Origin: Saccharina japonica
Taxonomy: Eukaryota > Sar > Phaeophyceae > Laminariales > Laminariaceae
Length of the DNA: 64,000 nucleotides
Direction: 5' to 3'
Assembly: GCA_008828725.1 (NCBI GenBank)
Contig: MEHQ01000946.1
Span: 117,529-181,528 of the forward strand
The notes beneath the pieces are model-generated. The model was not told the DNA's origin. It worked only from the letters and a program-made list of their open reading frames with translations, and made no database searches. This document shows positions 57,762-64,000 of the stretch, piece by piece. Numbering within the stretch: position 1 is the first letter of the stretch; each line of letters begins with the position of its first letter. The translations under genes and the position numbers were made by a program.

Positions 57762-60700
57762 AAGGGGGGGAGAGAGAGAGAGAGAGAGAGAGAGAGGAGG
57801 TGCATGGTTACTCGCGGCTTGCACCATACACACCATGCCTTTACGAAGCCGCTTTGATTTGGTTTTTGTATGCCTCCCTCAAGCGAAGGAACATCTGAGC
57901 GGGAGCGAAGCGAAGCGGAGCGGGCGTAGATAGTACGGGTGGCTTGGCCTCGTTAGACTCACAGCACAGGAGTGGGGCGTGGGAGGCGTCACTGTCCCGG
58001 GGGATAGGAACATGAGGCATGAGTGGCATAGATGACCCTTCAGGGATATACAGGGGGGTGGGGGGTGGGGGGCGTAGTCACTGACCTGGGAAGTAGGGGC
58101 TTGTGATTGACCCCGGGGGNNNNNNNNNNNNNNNNNNGGGGAGGGGGCTGGGGGGGGGGGGGGGGGGGGGTATGTATGCTCGCGGTTTGTGCCGTATTAA
58201 GGCCGCCTTGATTGAGGAGTGAATTAACAAAAAAAAAACGCCTCCCTGAAGCGAAGGAAGTGACTGAGCGCGGCGAGGCGGGCGTGGTGGGTCTAGCGGA
58301 TGGCTTGGGGACCTCGTAGGTTGAGCATTATGAAGCCACCATGAATATTATTTGCCATCCCGATACTCACGGGATCACAATTTTTTGCTGCTGCTGTTTT
58401 CGACACATGTATGCGAACTTTTTTGTTGTTGCACGATTGCCGGGAGGGGCTGTTTCGCTTTTTGCTATAACGCCCCCCCCCCAAAAAAAATATTAGACCG
58501 CACGCCGTGTTTTTGGTGTCGTTCGCACGGTGGTATCCCTCTTCGGGTTTTGTCGCCTTCGTTGGCGGTCTCCTGTGCCTCGTCGCAAGTGCACCATACT
58601 GGTAGGCTTTCTTTTTTTGTTTTTTTTACACAAAGAGTTGACGGTTTCGTTTTTTTTGGTGGTGTGGAGGCGGGCACAAAAAGGGGATGCTTGAAAGTCG
58701 TCCTCAGCTTAGCGCGCCTTGCGTTACATATATATATACGCAGCAGTAAAAAACCCGATGCCTCGCCGGTATACGAAGGACACGAAGTACCCCAGACGCG
58801 AAGTACATAAGAACGCGGCATTGCTTTATTAACCCTCGAGAAACTCTATTTTGTTCCTGCTGCGAGTATATTTTTGTCCCCATCCGACTGCTCGCAACAA
58901 AACAAAGCACTTTTTTCTTGGCACACGACCGATGAGTCCCCGAGACGCCCTATTTATTTGTTTTTGTTACGAGTTACGAGTACTCGTACTTTTTTTTTTG
59001 TCCCCATCCACCTACCTGCTTGCAAAAACATAACAACAAACTTTGTTCTTGGCACACGACCGAGCTCGCCCGCCCTCGCTCGCTCCGCTCCGCTCCCTCG
59101 TTCTTTCGTTCGTTCGTTCGTTCGTTCACTGGATCGCTCGCTCGATCGTTCGCTTGATCTCTGTGCGCACAGGACCGAGACATGACGCTAATGTTTCCAA
59201 ACGAGGAAATCATTCTGGTGAGAGTGCGACGAAAAGAAGAGTCAACAGTTGGAAAAGTTGGCGGGGTGGGGGGTGGGGTGGGGTGCGCTGGCAGTGTTTC
59301 TCGTGGGTGTCGTGTCCCGTTATTATGTTGGTCGTCGATGGGTCGGGCGTTTTGTTTGTTTTGCGGTCGCCTTTTGTGTTGCTTTGTATGTGTTTATCTC
59401 CCCCATTGTTCAATGACTTTGTGTCTCTATACGAAGTGTATACGCACGTATTCATAGGATGGATTAAGAACTCACACTGGGCAGCAATTATGGATGTGCT
59501 GATGTCGCTGGGTAGAAAGAAAGAGCGGTTCCGTGTGTGAAGACCACAACACACACACAAATCGTTAGTCTAGACGTTTCGTAAGCTCGACTGGCTGGCT
59601 TGTTGGCTGGCCTGGCCTGGCCCCCCCATGAGCGTGATTGTGTGTGTTGTTTGTCCGTGTGCGTGTGTGTGTTATGCACATTTAACCTCTGTGAATGTTG
59701 AGACAGCGACCAACACAATGCCAGTTTTGGTGCTATCAGCCGTCTACTTCGAGAAGCGTGAGCGCCGAGCAGTCATGGGCAGGATGTGATCATGTCGCGG
59801 CATGTAACGCCTCCTTGCATTGGAACTCGATCACGTATATACGTAGTGGCATGTGTGTGTGTGCTGTTATTGTCGCTTTTTGTTGGTCATTTTTTTTTTC
59901 CCCCCCGCTGAAATAAATCCCCAGAGGGTTTATTTAGACCGTTATTTCTACATATATACCCGTCGACATCCAGCACACCCAGTTGCTTCCGTGCCTATTG
60001 TAGTCTTCACCCTTTATAGAGAGAGGTTATATACGTTGGCCCTCCAAAGGCCGTACAGGTACGACACAGGCCATGAAGAGTCCATCCTCAGGCACGTCGC
60101 CGTCCCGCATGGAATGACCTTAAGGTGGCGGTAGCAATCAAGGGGAGAGGGGGCACAAGCCCTGTGGCCACAAATGTTTGCGTATGTGTGTGTGTGTGTG
60201 ATTGGCGAGGCTCATGTTCACGACAACGCCTTGCCGCCGCCGCCCGCCGCCGCCCGCCCCCTTCCCCCTCTGTTTGTTGCCGCCTGCTATATTCGGCGTC
60301 GGTCGCGCCTATCGAAACCGACTGACTACAGTACGTGCTGTCTATCGTCATCGTCTCCACATGTGTCAGCAACGGAACTTCCAACTGGCTCCAGGTAAAA
60401 ACGAAACCGCCATATTTTGGTTGTTTTGTCTTATAATCAGGGGGGGGGTTTCGTGTTTTTCGGGGGGGGGTTTCATTGGGGGTTTTTTACCGTTGCGATT
60501 TTTATGTTGCTTTTTTTGTACGTTGCTTTTTTTTTTTTTAAACGCTGTTGTTTTTTTTATAATGCCGTTGGGTGTTTATAGTCGTTGGGCTTGGTCTGGC
60601 GTATATATAACACCACCGCAAACAAAGCACGCCTACTGGTAGAAAACCGGGGAGGCTGCCAGCGCGAGAAGAACAACAGGCAGGCGCGGTTTTCGCTTTT

Positions 60701-61697
60701 CCCGTCGGGGCCCGGAACGAGTCCGGTCGTTGTATGTGTGGTACGACCGACGGGCATGGAAAAGAGGGTCATATTGGGCTATATACCCACCGCTTTGTCG
60801 GTGACCGTGCTTGAACAAGCGAGGTGGAGGGTGCGGCGGGATAGCCCCGAAACATGGCGTATGGTGTAGATACCATTTTGAACGGTTATTTTCTCAACGG
60901 CATCGGGTGGGCGGCCGGCGGGGGAGCAACGACGGAAGGGGAGAGGGGTATGTTGAAGTAGCCTGCCTATGCTACCTTGTAAATTTCCTTCTTGTGTGCG
61001 TGTTTGTGGTTCGTTAACGCTGTGGCGTGGTTCACAATGAACCCCTTCGCCTCCCTCTCAACGCGAGAGAACGATCGCTATATTAGGAGATAGATGGTGG
61101 CCACAGGCGGCGGAACAGGAAGGGGCGTAAGATTAGCAAAAAGTGTATTTGTAGTATATGGAAACAACGTAATGAGCGCCCAAGTGTTGGAGGTGTCTCT
61201 ATTAGGAGTAGGAACGGTGTTCCGTCTCGAAAGGGATGCGTGGTCAATGGTTAAATGACTAAGGCAAGCAAAATCAACAAATGATTCCGCCCCCCCCCCC
61301 CCAAAAAACCAAAACACCCCCCCCCCCCGCGCCGGCCCCCCCCCCCCCCCCCCAAATGCTGGAGATGTCTCTGTTTGGAGTACGTAGGAACGGCGCCCCG
61401 TCTCGAAAGGGATGCGTTGTCAAGGGCGGTAAAATGACGAAGAAAAAAAGGCAAGCAAAAAATGACCACGTACCCCCCTCCGCCTCCACTGCCGTCGCCA
61501 CCTCTGCACGTTTTGTGCTGCGTTGCCCTTCTTGTGCGCCTCCGCCCCCCGTCCTAAACGCGCCTCCTGTCGGAACTCCTCCATCAAAGGGATCTCTGCT
61601 TGTGACCACCTACGTGCTCGTGGCCGTGGCGTGCTGGTACGAGGACGTGGGGAGCGGGATCGGGGAGGACTCCATGTCCCCGTCACCGGCTGCCTAA
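54446..61697 (+). CDS. CAX-type Ca2+/H+ antiporter, C-terminal exons (partial)
   Basis: Cation/proton exchanger that uses the proton gradient to load Ca2+ into vacuoles or move it across membranes. Seven exons, all phase 0: 54446-54526, 55604-55756, 56401-56493, 57595-57690, 59173-59217, 60332-60394, 61590-61697 (212 aa). In order: EKASLLAVSRFSGVFLLVMY, IQLLIFQ-FKTHAHLF, AVIGLVVITGLVAILSEFLV, then the conserved second alpha-repeat GLILLPIIGNAVEHITAVTV, followed by KNKMELAMGVAVGSATQVSM, FVVPVAVLSGWAM, DRDMTLMFPNEEIIL, YVLSIVIVSTCVSNGTSNWL and GSLLVTTYVLVAVACWY. The acidic E of GNAVEH, essential in the family, is present. The short hydrophilic tail ends GEDSMSPSPAA. The N-terminal half is missing except for the frame-scrambled exon near 49 kb, so whether this locus makes a full protein is open. 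Confidence 0.85.
55895..56105. repeat. Minisatellite of AAGGCCTCATTTGGTCTTAGTT units
   Basis: About nine copies of ggcctcatttggtcttagtt with variants (tgtggcc, ttggacg, ttggccg, ctgccct), roughly 21-23 bp each, in CAX intron 2 just after a degenerate TTAA-type palindrome (about 55835-55905). Confidence 0.85.
56494..57594 (+). other. CAX intron 3
   Basis: Contains ggggttagggttagggg (56580-56597, a single telomere-like pair), A/T-rich oligo-A stretches (56860-56970), and element C in reverse orientation (57340-57430, with flanking C runs). No exon seen. Confidence 0.55.
57723..58170. repeat. Poly-G tracts and an 18-base assembly gap
   Basis: G run of 38 at 57723-57760 followed by an agagag run. 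A second G-rich zone is interrupted by 18 N at 58120-58137 and continues as G runs to 58170. The Ns mark unresolved sequence, so local lengths are not reliable. It lies in CAX intron 4. The words gtatgcctccctcaagcgaag and gcctccctgaagcgaagga on the two sides suggest a duplicated flank. Confidence 0.9.
59218..61589 (+). other. CAX introns 5 and 6: content
   Basis: Intron 5 (59218-60331) and intron 6 (60395-61589) have no further exon needed by the protein. Intron 5 includes gt-repeat-rich stretches (59640-59670, 60180-60200). Intron 6 has a repeated block: gtgttggaggtgtctctatt, aggaacggtgttccgtctcg and aaagggatgcgtggtca at about 61184-61255, again at about 61358-61420. The spacer holds C runs (61289-61350). 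Confidence 0.6.
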
Positions 61698-62309
61698 CCC
61701 GGGCAACGGTGGGAAGGGCGTCTCGAGTGCGCGCAAGGGGGCAATTAAGTCTAAATTTGGTGGTTGCTTGTTTTTTGTCACGGTATAGTATTAATTAGGG
61801 CCGCTGTCTTGTCACCGGGGGTAGTAGTGCCGCTGTTTGTGCCAGATTGTGGCGTGAAGTTGACCGACTGCGGTAATAATGATGACACGGCATGGGATGG
61901 GGATGGGATGGGGCGCTTTCTTTTTTTTTCGGTCTTGTTTTTGTTTCTTGTCCTGGAGGGGTTGGACAACCGCGGTGGTCCCCCGTCTCTCCGATGATTC
62001 GCGTCGTTTTTGCGGTCTTGGTTCTCCCCGCACTTTCTCCGCTTTTTTTGTTTGTCTTCTCTTTCCTTCGAGCAGCAAAACGCAAAGTCTGAATGTTGTG
62101 GGACGACGCCATGTAGACGAATCATTTTTCTTTGGAGCTATTAATACCAAAACAGCACTAAAGTCCGAATAGTGTTGGGGACCCGAGTCTATCGTTTGCT
62201 TCGTACAACTCAGCTCGGCGTTTACTTGGCTTTTGGGCACGAAAAGGCAAGGCTGCGTTGTAGAACGGTAGCTTTTTCATGGTGAGAGAAAGGTCCCAGA
62301 AGATGTTAA

Positions 62310-62640
62310 GGTCCTTTTGTGCAGATAATATGTCTGATAGATCATCTACAGGTAGGTTTTCTACAGATGATCTACAGATCGATCATCTAACAGATCATGA
62401 TCTAGATAATCTAAACCCTAACTTGCCGTCGTGAGATGTCGTGCAGGATCTGTATAGTACAGATCCAACCCAGGAAGCGGATGGTACATGCCCTACGTAG
62501 ATCATGGAGTTTTTTCGGCTCCCATCCCCCCCCGGCGACATTAGCTACAGATCATACAGATCAGGAGTATATCTTGCCTGAAATATTTAATGTAGATCAT
62601 CATGAAGTGGAACGATCTATGTGATCTGTATGATCTGTCT
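62310..62640. repeat. GATC-rich dispersed element, right copy
   Basis: Longest recognised copy of the family: gatagatcatctacaggtag, gtgcaggatctgtatagtac, agatccaacccaggaag, gtagatcatggag, ggctcccatcc, acagatcatacagatcagga and cttgcctgaaa. The match to 5444-5680 in words and order is clear. Confidence 0.65.
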
Positions 62641-62716
62641 GAGGTGTGGTGCCGATGGAGGAGGTAGTGGCGGCGGCAGCAGCGATGGCAGCGGCGGGCG
62701 GTGCGCAAAGCGGACC

Positions 62717-62730
62717 GGGGGGGGGGGGGN

Positions 62731-62794
<64 letters not shown>
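62717..62794. repeat. Poly-G tract (78 nt including one N)
   Basis: Single-base run with one undetermined base at 62730. The true length is unknown. Confidence 0.95.
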
Positions 62795-62797
<3 letters not shown>

Positions 62798-62999
62798 GCC
62801 TATGTGCTGTACGTAGATCGCTCTGGTCTGATTACCACAGTGGGATTATCTGGGAGTCGTGGCTTTTGTAGCCGCACCGACGGGCCCTCAAGTGCGCAAA
62901 AAAACGGTTTTAATTGAAACGCCTGTCATTGGTGTTTTCTCGTGCGTGCGTCTTGCGGCGCCCCGAAACGCCCTGCGGAAGAAGTGCCATGTGTGTTTG

Positions 63000-63215
63000 C
63001 CGGTAACGGTCGGATCTTCAATATTCCTAACGGTCGAATATTCGATCTTCCTGCGTATCAGTCGGATATTTTAGATCTTCTCAACGTTCAAGTATTCGAT
63101 ATTCCTTACGATCGGATCTTGGACCTTATTAACGTTTGAATCCTCGATCATCCTAACGGTCAAATCTTAATTCTACCTGACGGTCGGAACATCGATCTTT
63201 CCAACGCTGGCAGTA
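63000..63215. repeat. Degenerate tandem repeat, about 28-30 bp units
   Basis: Seven or so units of the form cggtcggatcttcaatattc followed by ctaa, with variants such as ggtcgaatattcgatcttcc and gatcggatcttggaccttat. The frame at 62942-63139 reads NGRIFNIPNGRIFDLP and so on, a 10-residue-like periodicity, but stops interrupt it. It is most likely a minisatellite. Confidence 0.75.
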
Positions 63216-63942
63216 AGTAAGCCTATCGGCACACGCTTGCGGTAGGTGTTACGTCCGTTATCTGAAGAAAAAAAACGTGCGAGGTAAATCGCTCATGCTT
63301 GGTGGATGGGTGGGGTGATTGGGTGGACGTCCTTTGTTTTTGTTTTTTCGCGTTAAGCGCCTCCGTTGCGTGACCCTTCTGCGGGGTTGACCGTGATTCA
63401 GTTCGTCGGATACAATGGTACATGGTATGCGATACAGCAGTTAAGAGTATCCCTCGAGGTTATCTAGAGTAGAAGTTGCTTCGCCTTCTTTATTTTCGCC
63501 TCTCCTTGTCGCTCGAGTTTTGCCGTTTTCTGCCTCTGCTGCCGTGTTGGCTTGCTCTTTTACTGGGGCGTACCATAAACCGCCGTTTTTAGTTCACCCT
63601 TCTATAGACGATTTTCCGTACGTAGCATCTATATCTCTGTCTCGTCTCAAATGCAAAAGGAAGGCGTTGAATACCAGGAAGAATGGGCGTTCAATGCGAG
63701 GAGGGATGTCCTCGCCGGTTGGTAGGCTGGGAGCCCCATGACCGAGCCATGCTTGCGCACGTTTATACGGTGTCATCACTGGCAGTTTGTTCTTTTTCGC
63801 ACGGCATGGTTTTTATCAGCCTTAGAGTGACCAACCAAGAAAATAGAAAGCGGGTGACAGATTTTCGTCCTTTTTCGCCAAAAAAAGCTTCCGTTCGATT
63901 TTTGACACACACACACGTGTTTTTGTGGTTGTTGCTGCTTTT

Positions 63943-64000
63943 CTACGCATCGTGGTCGTCGTCGTCGTCGTCTTCGTCCACTCTCGGGGCCATTTGTTTA
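63943..64000 (-). CDS. Possible terminal exon of a minus-strand gene (partial)
   Basis: Open minus-strand frame entering from the right edge and ending at a TAG (63945-63943): KQMAPRVDEDDDDDDHDA. An acidic Asp-rich C-terminus is a common protein ending, but the GAC repeat could equally be a simple (CGT)n microsatellite. There is not enough sequence to name a gene. Confidence 0.25.
   Translation of the reverse strand, partial: KQMAPRVDEDDDDDDHDA

Larger units (their letters stand above)
61698..63942. other. 3' flank of CAX and right-hand intergenic region
   Basis: No supported gene. Contains a tggggatgggatgg run near 61890-61910, a GATC-rich dispersed element (62310-62640), a poly-G tract with one N (62717-62794) and a tandem-repeat array (63000-63215). 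The remaining sequence to 63940 has only short frames without domains. Confidence 0.55.

Overview
This 64-kb window is nuclear DNA of an intron-rich eukaryote, most likely a photosynthetic stramenopile and perhaps a brown alga. The genes have GT-AG introns of about 150 bp to 5 kb. A phosphoglycerate mutase carries a signal-peptide-like leader with an ACAFVP motif, which resembles the ASAFAP plastid-import signal of algae with secondary red plastids. The lineage call is inference from that motif, the gene structure and the repeat landscape.

I rebuilt the genes by joining exons at GT-AG sites whose phases match and whose joined protein fits a known family. From left to right they are: (1) the 5' end of a kinesin-7/CENP-E-like motor (minus, 610-1540, running off the left edge); (2) VPS72/YL1, a SWR1/SRCAP histone-exchange subunit with an unusually long low-complexity tail (plus, 1828-8217); (3) a plastid-type 2,3-BPG-dependent phosphoglycerate mutase (minus, 9683-13695); (4) a PKA/PKG-type AGC kinase (plus, 14498-18704); (5) the mitochondrial copper chaperone SCO1 (plus, 24473-27624); (6) the 3' part of a coiled-coil protein of unknown role (minus, 31078-33749); (7) a membrane protein with two identically spaced Cys modules, one transmembrane helix and a reelin-like ectodomain (plus, 38888 to at least 47544); (8) a CAX-type Ca2+/H+ antiporter (plus, C-terminal exons 54446-61697, with an upstream exon at about 48.9-49.14 kb that is readable only across three frames). 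Genes 7 and 8 may be one fused gene: no stop was found for 7 and no start for 8.

Kinesin/VPS72 and PGAM/PKA are head-to-head pairs with short shared upstream regions (287 and 802 bp). VPS72/PGAM and SCO1/coiled-coil are tail-to-tail.

The rest is dense non-coding repeat. It includes piggyBac-like MITEs bounded by TTAA with recognisable empty sites, TA-flanked MITEs, a palindromic MITE with poly-C/G arms, at least four other dispersed families, an 840-bp tandem duplication, several minisatellites (one a 23-bp G-rich unit repeated about 23 times), and long poly-G tracts. The two places with N bases both lie in poly-G. No CRISPR, rRNA or convincing complete tRNA gene was found.
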